Assembly: GCA_964476625.1 (NCBI GenBank)
Contig: CAYZBJ010000004.1
Coordinates: forward strand, 1-64,000
Origin: JAMLIN01 sp964476625
GTDB taxonomy: Bacteria; Pseudomonadota; Gammaproteobacteria; Burkholderiales; Burkholderiaceae_E
DNA length: 64,000 nucleotides
Direction: 5' to 3'
The translations under genes and the position numbers were made by a program. The notes beneath the pieces were generated by a model. The model worked only from the letters and a program-made list of their open reading frames with translations. It did no database searches and was not told the DNA's origin. Shown here in pieces: positions 26,659 to 34,385 of the stretch; within the stretch, counting starts at the first letter, position 1, and every line of letters starts with the position of its first letter.

Positions 26659-27558
26659 ATGGGCAAGACACGCAAGGGCATCATCCTCGCCGGCGGCTCC
26701 GGCACTCGGCTGTACCCGGTCACCATGGTGACCTCCAAGCAGCTGCTGCCGGTCTACGACAAGCCGATGATCTACTACCCGCTCACGACCCTGATGCTCG
26801 CGGGCATCCGGGACGTGCTGATCATCTCGACCCCGGCCGACACCCCGCGTTTTGCCGAACTGCTCGGCGACGGCGAGCGCTGGGGGATGAACCTGCAATA
26901 CGCCGTCCAGCCCTCGCCCGATGGCCTCGCGCAGGCCTTCCTGATCGGCCGGGACTTCCTTGACGGCGCGCCCTCCTCGCTGGTGCTGGGCGACAATATC
27001 TTCTACGGCCATGACCTCTACTCGCAGCTGCAGCGCAGTACCGCGCGCGAGACCGGCGCCACCGTGTTCGGCTACCGGGTCACCGATCCCGAGCGCTATG
27101 GCGTGGTCGAGTTCGACCAGGAAGGGCGGGCGGTCAGCATCGAGGAAAAGCCGAAGCAGCCGAAGTCCAACTACGCGGTCACCGGTCTGTACTTCTACGA
27201 CCACCGGGCGCCCGAGTACGCCGCCGAGATAAAACCTTCGGCGCGCGGCGAGCTCGAGATCACCGACCTCAACAACCGCTATCTCTCGCAGGGCGAACTC
27301 TCGGTCGAGGTGATGGGCCGCGGCTATGCCTGGCTCGACACCGGCACCCATGGTTCGCTGCTGGAAGCCGCCACCTTCATCGAGACGATCGAGAAGCGCC
27401 AGGGCCTGAAGATCGCCTGCCCCGAGGAAATCGCCTACCGCATGGGCTTCATCGACGTCGAGCAACTGCGCGCGCTCGCCCAGCCGCTGCTCAAGAACGA
27501 CTACGGCCAGTACCTGCTGCGCATGGCCGACGAATACGAGCCGCCGAAACGACGCTGA
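26659..27558 (+). CDS. rmlA: Glucose-1-phosphate thymidylyltransferase RmlA
   Basis: The 299-aa protein makes dTDP-glucose from Glc-1-P and dTTP. It has the nucleotide loop LAGGSGTRLYPVT, KQLLPVYDKPMIYYPL, LGDNIFYG, and EKPKQPKSNYAVTGLYFYD, and the length and motifs are canonical. It is allosterically inhibited by dTDP-rhamnose in the family. Substrate would come from the divergently transcribed mutase. Confidence 0.97.
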   Translation: MGKTRKGIILAGGSGTRLYPVTMVTSKQLLPVYDKPMIYYPLTTLMLAGIRDVLIISTPADTPRFAELLGDGERWGMNLQYAVQPSPDGLAQAFLIGRDFLDGAPSSLVLGDNIFYGHDLYSQLQRSTARETGATVFGYRVTDPERYGVVEFDQEGRAVSIEEKPKQPKSNYAVTGLYFYDHRAPEYAAEIKPSARGELEITDLNNRYLSQGELSVEVMGRGYAWLDTGTHGSLLEAATFIETIEKRQGLKIACPEEIAYRMGFIDVEQLRALAQPLLKNDYGQYLLRMADEYEPPKRR

Positions 27559-27576
27559 AAGGCGGCGCTGAAACTC

Positions 27577-28119
27577 ATGAACATCATCCCGACCGCCCTC
27601 CCCGAAGTCCTGGTCATCGAGCCGAAGGTCTTCGGCGACGACCGGGGCTACTTCTTCGAGAGCTTCAACGCCCGCGCCTTCGCCGAAGCGACCGGCATCG
27701 ACGCCCCCTTCGTGCAGGACAACCAGTCCGGCTCGGTGGCCGGGGTGCTGCGCGGCCTGCACTACCAGATCCAGCATCCGCAGGGCAAGCTCGTGCGGGT
27801 CGCCTCCGGGACGATCCTGGACGTCGCCGTCGACATGCGGCGTTCCTCGCCGAACTTCGGGCGCCATGTCGCGGTCGAGCTGGGCAGCGCCGACCGCCGC
27901 CAACTCTGGATCCCGCCGGGCTTCGCCCATGGCTTCGTGGTGAAGTCCGAGTTCGCCGAGGTCCTCTATAAGACCACCGACTACTGGCACCCGGAGCACG
28001 AACGTTCGCTGCTCTGGAACGACCCGGCGCTGGGGATCGACTGGGGCGTGGCCGAGCCGACCTTGTCGGGGAAGGACCGGGACGGGAAAGTGCTGGCGGA
28101 GGCGGAGAGCTACGGCTGA
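27577..28119 (+). CDS. rmlC: dTDP-4-dehydrorhamnose 3,5-epimerase RmlC
   Basis: The 180-aa cupin enzyme has FFESFNARAF, the substrate-binding QDNQSGSVAGVLRGLHYQ (catalytic His in LHYQ), GQ-type turn variants, and WIPPGFAHGFVV. It catalyses the third step to dTDP-L-rhamnose. The final reductase RmlD is not next to it and I find none in the window. Its last 10 bp overlap the convergent acyltransferase gene. Confidence 0.96.
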   Translation: MNIIPTALPEVLVIEPKVFGDDRGYFFESFNARAFAEATGIDAPFVQDNQSGSVAGVLRGLHYQIQHPQGKLVRVASGTILDVAVDMRRSSPNFGRHVAVELGSADRRQLWIPPGFAHGFVVKSEFAEVLYKTTDYWHPEHERSLLWNDPALGIDWGVAEPTLSGKDRDGKVLAEAESYG

Positions 28120-30557
28120 GCGGGCTTCGCCGCAGGGGCAATCTCGATCCTGACCAACGCGAGTCCGAGGCGCCTGCTGTCAGCGGACAAGCCGAGCGTC
28201 TTCGGTGATTGCGTGTCCTCGATCTCGAGCATGATCGTATCCACGTCCGCGCCTTCGGGACCGGGCGGGAAGTCAAGCGTAACGATGTCGGCCTTGGCGG
28301 GGGCGGCAAAGATCCGGATCGCGCCTCCGACGGTGACGATGATCTTCTTGCCCCGAATGGGGCCGAACGCGGGATTCATCTCGAGCATCAGCCTAAAGCC
28401 GTCCTTCGGCAAGCCGGCGGAAAAACGCAAGGTCACACGGTCGCCGTCGGTCCACCGTCCCCAGGGCTCGGCGGCGCTCAGTCCAGTGGAACCGAAGCCG
28501 GGCACTACCTGGGTATTCATCTGGATCATCCGCAAGGGCGTGGCATCCGTGCCATATAGCTCGCCGAGCAAGGCGCGGAGCGAAGGGTACAGCACGCGAT
28601 TGCCGTGGGCAGACAGGTGGTCGGAATCGAAGAACAGCGGCTTGCCGTCGGCGAAGGCAGAGCAAGTGGCCCCCGGACAGAGAACTGGCAGCGGATCCCA
28701 TACCTGGAGTTCCGGGTGGTGTGCCTGCAATGCGGCGATGGACTCCATGATCGGGGCACGGAACTCCTCGAGGTATGCGCGGGGCAAGTCCATGCCTGCC
28801 GAACAGGCGGAGTTCGAAGCATTGAACCAATCCGAACAGCGGTACGGCATTGCCCTGAACACCGGCTTGGGCGCTTCGAGGATCACCCGGACCAACCTGG
28901 ACTCGAAGCGGCGGAGGATCTCGTCGGCTTCGACGAGCGCCTTCTGGTACTTGTCGCGCGTGCTCGGGGTAAGCATCGACGCGAAGACAGCCTTGTCGTT
29001 GCTTGCCCCATGATCTGTTGCGAGCCTGGGCGTTCTCAATGCAGGCAGGAAGACGATATCACCTGGCTTGGCGGTCGCTTCGATCTCGGCGATCGTCGAC
29101 TCGATGAAACGCGCGCATCGCTCCTGGCTTGCATCGAACAGGGCTACGATGGCGCAGCCCCCCTGTGAGTATCGAGCCACTGTCAGCTTATCGTTATCGC
29201 GCAGCATCTGCAGCAGGGTGCTGTAGGCAACGGCGTGCGAATCGCCCGCGACGAACAGGGTTCGCCCGCCGAACTCGCCGAAATCCTGGTTCGGCCGAGG
29301 CCACGACAGGGGATACCATGTTCTTCTATCGGCGGTAACGCTCAGACTGATATCGACCTGGTGCTTGAACATCCACTGGCTGATGCCAAAGCCAGCGAGG
29401 ACGACAAGAATGCCCGTCGAGAGCACGGCTGAGCTGCGAGCCCGCCACCGGTGACTGTACTGGCGAGCCGGCGATTCGATAACATGATAAGAAACGACAC
29501 TCAGCGCGAATGAAAGAGCCAGTGCTGCGACAATCCGTACTGGTTCGCCGAGCCCGACAGTCCAGCGAAACAGGACGATCACCGGCCAGTGCCAGAGATA
29601 GAACGAGTACGAGATCCTTCCCACGTAGATCATCGCCCGATTCGAAACGAGTGCGCCGACCCATGAGCGCGAGCCTTCGAGTGCCGCGGCTCCTGCAATC
29701 GCCAGAGCGGTACCGATGACGGGCACGAGCGCGCCGGGGAAAGGGAACTGCGCGGGCGACGAGGACAGGAACGCGCCCAGTATCGTCAGCAACCCGGCGG
29801 TAAGGCACAAGCCCGCGGCCTGCCGTGACCGGAGTTCGAGCATACCTTTGGACTGGAACTGGAACAGCAGGCCGCCAACTGCCAATTCCCAGAAACGGTA
29901 GGCGGTTAGATAGAAGGCACGAACGCTGTGCGTGTCCGCAATCTGCCAAGCCCACAAGAGGGATCCGCCCGCCAACAAGAGCAGCAGCCGACTCGCCATG
30001 GCCGCCTTGAGCGTATCGCTATCGCGATATCGGAGCCACAGGTAGATGATGACCGGAAAAACCAGGTAGAACTGTTCTTCGACCGCGAGGGACCACGTGT
30101 GGGTGAACGGATTGAACTCCGCCCGCGGCGTGTAATAGTCATCGCCGGCATAGGCCAGTGCGAAATTACTGATACCGAAGTACGCGTACAAGCCGGTACG
30201 GAAAACATTGTCGCTGAGCCAGGAGGCCGGCACGAACAGCACTGTCAACAGGCTCGACATCAGGAGGCAGACGACCAGCGCCGGCAACAGGCGGACGAAG
30301 CGTCGGGAATAGAAGTCGGCGAGAAAGCGCCCTAGCCGGACGCCTTGCGCGCCATACCCGGCAAGACTGCGACCGACGACATAGCCTGAAATGACGAAGA
30401 AGACGTCGACGCCGGCGAACCCCCCGGGCAGAAAGGCGGATTCGAGGTGGTACAGGACGACGCCGATGACTGCAATCGCCCGCAGGCCGTCTACACCGCC
30501 CAGGTATTCCGGTGCGGAGGCCAGTCTGGCGCTGGCGGATCGGGAGTCGAGTATCAC
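28110..30557 (-). CDS. O-acyltransferase (OafA/YrhL type) with SGNH domain and C-terminal beta domain
   Basis: The 815-aa protein has three parts. Residues about 18-375 are an acyltransferase-3 membrane domain with LGGVDGLRAIAVIGVVLYHL, GVDVFFVISGYVVG and about ten helices. Residues about 410-670 are an SGNH hydrolase-like domain with GDSHAVAYS and the DSDHLSAHG Asp/His pair. From about 688 there is a beta-rich tail with EPWGRWTDGDR and a closing SADSRRLGLALVRIEI. Such enzymes acetylate sugars outside the cytoplasmic membrane. The tail resembles the one on the sulfatase-like protein at 34386, suggesting they act on the same glycan. Confidence 0.88.
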   Translation of the reverse strand: MILDSRSASARLASAPEYLGGVDGLRAIAVIGVVLYHLESAFLPGGFAGVDVFFVISGYVVGRSLAGYGAQGVRLGRFLADFYSRRFVRLLPALVVCLLMSSLLTVLFVPASWLSDNVFRTGLYAYFGISNFALAYAGDDYYTPRAEFNPFTHTWSLAVEEQFYLVFPVIIYLWLRYRDSDTLKAAMASRLLLLLAGGSLLWAWQIADTHSVRAFYLTAYRFWELAVGGLLFQFQSKGMLELRSRQAAGLCLTAGLLTILGAFLSSSPAQFPFPGALVPVIGTALAIAGAAALEGSRSWVGALVSNRAMIYVGRISYSFYLWHWPVIVLFRWTVGLGEPVRIVAALALSFALSVVSYHVIESPARQYSHRWRARSSAVLSTGILVVLAGFGISQWMFKHQVDISLSVTADRRTWYPLSWPRPNQDFGEFGGRTLFVAGDSHAVAYSTLLQMLRDNDKLTVARYSQGGCAIVALFDASQERCARFIESTIAEIEATAKPGDIVFLPALRTPRLATDHGASNDKAVFASMLTPSTRDKYQKALVEADEILRRFESRLVRVILEAPKPVFRAMPYRCSDWFNASNSACSAGMDLPRAYLEEFRAPIMESIAALQAHHPELQVWDPLPVLCPGATCSAFADGKPLFFDSDHLSAHGNRVLYPSLRALLGELYGTDATPLRMIQMNTQVVPGFGSTGLSAAEPWGRWTDGDRVTLRFSAGLPKDGFRLMLEMNPAFGPIRGKKIIVTVGGAIRIFAAPAKADIVTLDFPPGPEGADVDTIMLEIEDTQSPKTLGLSADSRRLGLALVRIEIAPAAKPAQP

Positions 30558-31005
30558 CGGGATCGGTGCAGAGCGCTGGACGAGAACTGGAGGCCAAATG
30601 ATACGCGAGACCTAAAGGGAGCACTGCCCGATGCTTGCCACCAGCCCGAAGCTCCGGCCACTCCTGCAACCCTCGTGCAACCGCGAAGGATTCTCCGACC
30701 CGGATCCGGCCGAGCCATCCCGCACGACGATCGGCGGATCCGAGCCGCCGGCGCGCCCAGGCCGCAAGAAGGGCGAGCAATTGAACTCCCGGCAAGCGTT
30801 CCCGATTCGACGGAGTCAGCCCAAAGACCAGGCGGTCGCGCGATGGAGACCATGGCAATCGCCCGTTTGGTCGACGGGCAGGCCTGTATTACACTCAGCC
30901 GTCATATTCTCGACATAACCATCTGCTAGCCGCCGCTGCCCGCCAGCCACTGTCGAACCGGATAGTGCGCTGCATCGATAGCGTGGCAAGGGTTTCAACC
31001 GATAC
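30558..31005. other. 448-bp divergent intergenic region, no gene found
   Basis: This gap separates the leftward acyltransferase from the rightward methyltransferase. The short open frames here have no recognisable protein features. An AT-richer patch at about 30885-30920 is the likeliest site for divergent promoters, but I see no convincing -35/-10 pair. Confidence 0.5.
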
Positions 31006-31662
31006 ATGCTCATCGCGACTTCGAACGCCGCCGCCAGCGCCCATTGGGACGAGTTCTACGCCGGCCGAAATACCGGCAAACATGCTCCCAGATATCCATC
31101 CCAGTTCGCGGCATTCGCAGTCAACGAGCTGATCGGCATCGATACCCTGATCGAATTCGGTTGCGGCAATGGCCGCGACAGCGAATTCTTCGGCAGCTAC
31201 GGGCTCGACGTCCTGGCGATGGACGCATCGGCAGCAGCGATCGAGGCTTGCCAGCAAGGCCGCGGCAGCCCCCATATCGAATACCGGCAGGTGAATGTCG
31301 CCGAGGCCAGGCCATATGTGGCCAGTTTCCTGCAGGCCCGGAACAACACCTTGCCGGTGGCCGTCTATGCACGATTCTTCCTGCACGCCATAACCCCCGA
31401 AGAGCAGTCGGAGTTCTTCGACATGCTTTCGGAAGTTCTGCCGGGCGACTCCATCATTCTGTTTGAGTACCGCACCGTCGGGGATGAGACCGACCGCAAG
31501 GAATTCGGCAAGCATTACCGGCGTTTCCTTGCGCATTCCGAGCTCCTGGATTCGCTCACCTCGCGCGGCTTCGCGGTCGAATACGAAATCGAAAACCGAG
31601 GCCTGGCGAAGTATCGGAACGAGGACGCCATGGTAGGCCGGTGCGTAGCGCGCAAGGCCTGA
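31006..31662 (+). CDS. Class I SAM-dependent methyltransferase
   Basis: The protein is 218 aa. The SAM site is IEFGCGNGRDSEFFGSYGLDVLAMDAS, with motif I FGCGNGR and the acidic end of strand 2. A Phe/Leu-rich mid region (YARFFLHAITPEEQ) resembles small-molecule methyltransferases acting on polar headgroups or sugars. It is 1 bp from the CDP-glycerol-transferase-like gene, so it probably modifies the same polymer or its terminal group. The exact acceptor is unknown. Confidence 0.85.
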   Translation: MLIATSNAAASAHWDEFYAGRNTGKHAPRYPSQFAAFAVNELIGIDTLIEFGCGNGRDSEFFGSYGLDVLAMDASAAAIEACQQGRGSPHIEYRQVNVAEARPYVASFLQARNNTLPVAVYARFFLHAITPEEQSEFFDMLSEVLPGDSIILFEYRTVGDETDRKEFGKHYRRFLAHSELLDSLTSRGFAVEYEIENRGLAKYRNEDAMVGRCVARKA

Positions 31663-31663
31663 C

Positions 31664-32854
31664 ATGGCGTTCGACGGCCTTCGTCGCCTGCGGCGCGAAT
31701 GGCAGGGCCTACGTGCGTTCCGGGCAGTGCCGCGCGCCGAGCGACAGCTGGTGTTCTACTCCGAAGGCGCCGGGTACTGGACTTACTTCGAGCCGGTCTT
31801 CCGTGCCTTGCAGTCTGAGCATGGGCAGCCCGTCCTGTATGTGACCTCGGCCGAGCAGGACCCGACCTACCGGGATCCGCCCGCCGGCCTGCGGGCCTTC
31901 CATGTTGGCGCAGGCGTGGTGCGGACCACCTTCTTCGCGACCCTCGATGCCGATGTGCTGGTCATGACGATGCCCGATCTGCAGACCATGCACATCAAGC
32001 GCTCGCCCCATCCGGTGCACTACGCCTACCTGAACCATTCCATGGTCAGTACCCACATGGTGTACCGACCCGCCGCCTTCGACCACTTCGATTCGATGCT
32101 CTGCGTCGGCCCGCATCATGTCGAAGAGATCCGCAAGCGCGAAGCGCTCCGCAGCCTGCCTGCGAAGCAACTCTTCGAGCATGGCTACGGCCGGCTCGAC
32201 ACCATCCTCGCGCACTCGCACACCGGCCCGCTGGTACGCGACGCCGCCCAACCGGGCCAGGTCCTGGTCGCCCCCTCCTGGGGCGCCAGCAGCCTGCTCG
32301 AATCGCACGGTGCGGCTGCAATCCAGCCCTTTATCGACGCGGGCTTCCGTGTCGTCCTGCGTCCGCACCCGCAGACACGCAGGCTCAATCCCAAGGTCCT
32401 GGACGAGATCGTTTCGCGCTATGCGGATGAGCCCCGATTCTTGCTCGACGAGAACGGGGACGCCCACGCATCGCTGGCCGAATCGGACATCATGGTGAGC
32501 GACTGGTCGGGCGCAGCGCTGGAATTCGCCTTCGGCCTCGAACGACCGGTGATCTTCGTCGATGTGCCGCGAAAGATTCTCGACCCGGACTACGAATCAC
32601 TCGGCATCGAACCGCTCGAAGTGAAGATCCGCAAGGAGATCGGCGCCGTGGTCGCACCGTCCGATCTCGCCAGCCTGGGCCGCGTCGCGCAGGACATGAT
32701 GGCCAGCACCGGGAACTGGCAGCTCGCCACCCGCGCCGCGCGCGAGCGCTGGATCTTCAACGTCGGGCGCAGCGGCAGCGCTGGCGCAGAATGCCTGATG
32801 TCGCTGCTGCAGCGAGCATCGACACCCACACAGCAAGGAGCCAGATCGGCATGA
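31664..32854 (+). CDS. CDP-glycerol glycerophosphotransferase-like (TagB/TagF-type) transferase
   Basis: The 396-aa protein resembles the GT-B family that moves glycerol-phosphate from CDP-glycerol in teichoic-acid and some capsule synthesis. It has LVFYSEGAGYWTYFEPVF, AYLNHSMVSTHMVY, ASSLLESHG, FRVVLRPHPQTR and SDIMVSDWSGAALEFAFGLERPVIFVD. RPHP and SDWSGAALEFA correspond to the conserved HP and S/D-S motifs of the family. No CDP-glycerol synthase lies in the window, so another nucleotide-polyol donor is possible. Its end overlaps the next small gene by 4 bp. Confidence 0.82.
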   Translation: MAFDGLRRLRREWQGLRAFRAVPRAERQLVFYSEGAGYWTYFEPVFRALQSEHGQPVLYVTSAEQDPTYRDPPAGLRAFHVGAGVVRTTFFATLDADVLVMTMPDLQTMHIKRSPHPVHYAYLNHSMVSTHMVYRPAAFDHFDSMLCVGPHHVEEIRKREALRSLPAKQLFEHGYGRLDTILAHSHTGPLVRDAAQPGQVLVAPSWGASSLLESHGAAAIQPFIDAGFRVVLRPHPQTRRLNPKVLDEIVSRYADEPRFLLDENGDAHASLAESDIMVSDWSGAALEFAFGLERPVIFVDVPRKILDPDYESLGIEPLEVKIRKEIGAVVAPSDLASLGRVAQDMMASTGNWQLATRAARERWIFNVGRSGSAGAECLMSLLQRASTPTQQGARSA

Positions 32855-33060
32855 AGAAGTTCGCAATCCTCGCCCTCGCTCTCGGATTCTCGTCGCCCGC
32901 CTTCGCCTACCTCGACCCCGGCTCCGGCAGCGCCATCGTCTCGGCGATCATCGGCGCGTTCGTGGCCGCGGGCCTGGTGATCAAGACCTACTGGTACAAG
33001 CTCAAGGGCCTCTTCTCGCGGAAGAAGACGACGGTTGCGGACGACGCCGGCAAGGAATGA
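32851..33060 (+). CDS. 69-aa exported membrane peptide with YLDPGSGS motif
   Basis: The start ATG overlaps the transferase stop (ATGA). Residues 1-19 are a signal peptide ending AFA. The mature protein would begin YLDPGSGS (20-27) and pass directly into one hydrophobic helix (28-46), then a basic tail KTYWYKLKGLFSRKK. The stop is 28 bp before the YidC-like gene. The YLDPGSGS-helix arrangement is familiar from small uncharacterised proteins, but I know no function. Its place suggests a subunit or substrate of the YidC-like or sulfatase-like proteins. Confidence 0.78.
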   Translation: MKKFAILALALGFSSPAFAYLDPGSGSAIVSAIIGAFVAAGLVIKTYWYKLKGLFSRKKTTVADDAGKE

Positions 33061-33088
33061 ACGGGTCCGGCACCCTGGTTGCCGCGTG

Positions 33089-34288
33089 ATGAACGCGCGC
33101 CCGTACGGATGGCGGATCGCGCTGGCGGCGCTGTCGCTGCTTTCGCTGCTCGTGACCGGCCATGCGGTCGCGCAGCCACCAGGACAGCCGCAGATACCTC
33201 GGTCGTCCGTATCGCCCCTGCTGCACATTGCCCTTTCCGTTGGCGAGCGGATAGATCTCGACCAGCCGATGGCGCCGGAAGGCACACCGGTGGCCGAGAC
33301 CAGGCGCTTCCATGGACTCGCCCACTACCTGAACGGGCTGAGGTACTACCGCATCACTGCTGACGGCATGGTAGTGCTCCCGGAAGGTGAATCCGCCACC
33401 CTTGCCACCGGCGAATGGTTTGCCGCCGTCGGGCGCTTCAACGTGCTGGCGATCCGCGGCGCAGGCGTCGGCATCGCCATCGGGGAGCGCAGCATCCAGC
33501 TCGATGCGCCTTCCGGCGAATCCGAAGTGCCCGCCGTCATCGCATCGAAACCCCTGCTGCGCGAAATCGATCCGGCGCTCGACCAACTGCGGTATGCGCA
33601 TCTGTGGCGCCCGCTCGCCATGCTGTCGAAGGGTGTCGAAGCCACACTCGTCTTCCTCGAGCGGATCACCGGCGCCGGCTGGGCACTTGCCCTGGTCCTG
33701 TTCGCGATCCTCGTGAAGCTCGTGCTGCTGCCCGTGTCGCTCGCCACCGCCCGCTTCCAGCGGCAGGTGAGCGGGCATCGTGCCGCACTCGCCCCGGTGC
33801 TGGCGACCATCAAGAAGACGCATACGGGCGAGGAAGCGCACAACCGGATCATGGCCGCCCACAAGGCGCGGGGCATCACCCCCTTCTACACGCTCAAGCC
33901 GATGCTCGGCCTCTTCATCCTGCTGCCGGTACTGATCGCCGTCTTCAACGCCCTGGCGGAGATGCCGCAGTTCGCCGGAGCCGGCTTCCTCTGGATCCGC
34001 GATCTCGCCTATCCAGACGACATTGTCCAGCTACCGGCCACGTTGCCGTTCCTCGGCAACACCTTCAATCTGCTGCCCTGGCTGATGGCCCTGGTGTCCG
34101 TTGCAGCCAGCCTGCGCTTTCGCGACGCCCACGCGGCGCCGGCCGACCTGCGCCGCAAACGCCAAGGGCTGTTGCTGATGGCGGCGGCCTTCCTGCTGCT
34201 GTTCTATCCGTTCCCGGCGGCGATGGTGCTTTATTGGTTGTTGAACAACCTGTTGCAGATGGTGCAGCAGGAGCTTCGCCCATCGTAG
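33089..34288 (+). CDS. YidC/Oxa1-like membrane protein, non-housekeeping paralogue
   Basis: The protein is 399 aa. Signal peptide or first helix is 8-28. A small extracytoplasmic domain (about 30-175) is much shorter than in Gram-negative YidC. A YidC core follows (about 195-395) with AHKARGITPFYTLKPMLGLFILLPVLIAVF and FPAAMVLYWLLNNLLQMVQQEL. The conserved groove arginine of YidC is replaced by Lys 210 (FAILVKLVLLPVS). Position inside a polysaccharide island, far from rnpA/trmE partners, argues it is a specialised copy. It sits between the YLDPGSGS peptide and a sulfatase-like gene. Confidence 0.88.
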   Translation: MNARPYGWRIALAALSLLSLLVTGHAVAQPPGQPQIPRSSVSPLLHIALSVGERIDLDQPMAPEGTPVAETRRFHGLAHYLNGLRYYRITADGMVVLPEGESATLATGEWFAAVGRFNVLAIRGAGVGIAIGERSIQLDAPSGESEVPAVIASKPLLREIDPALDQLRYAHLWRPLAMLSKGVEATLVFLERITGAGWALALVLFAILVKLVLLPVSLATARFQRQVSGHRAALAPVLATIKKTHTGEEAHNRIMAAHKARGITPFYTLKPMLGLFILLPVLIAVFNALAEMPQFAGAGFLWIRDLAYPDDIVQLPATLPFLGNTFNLLPWLMALVSVAASLRFRDAHAAPADLRRKRQGLLLMAAAFLLLFYPFPAAMVLYWLLNNLLQMVQQELRPS

Positions 34289-34385
34289 GTGGGCCTCAGC
34301 AAACACGGTTTACAGAACGTCGGGTCTCCAGTACCAATAGGCCATCCGATCTCCTCTTCGGCGCCCCCGCTGCTCCCTGCCGAAC

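Noticed and set aside
25102..27999. A 965-residue open frame on the reverse strand across rmlBAC
   Set aside because: It mirrors the rml genes, which have full family motifs on the other strand. The composition (Gly/Arg/His/Asp-rich) is typical of antisense frames in GC-rich DNA.
30447..30929. A small forward gene in the divergent gap at 30.5-31.0 kb
   Set aside because: It begins inside the acyltransferase gene on the other strand, and shows no ribosome site or domain pattern.
33089..34288. Housekeeping YidC
   Set aside because: The periplasmic domain is far too short, the groove Arg is changed and the neighbours (rpmH, rnpA, mnmE) are missing.
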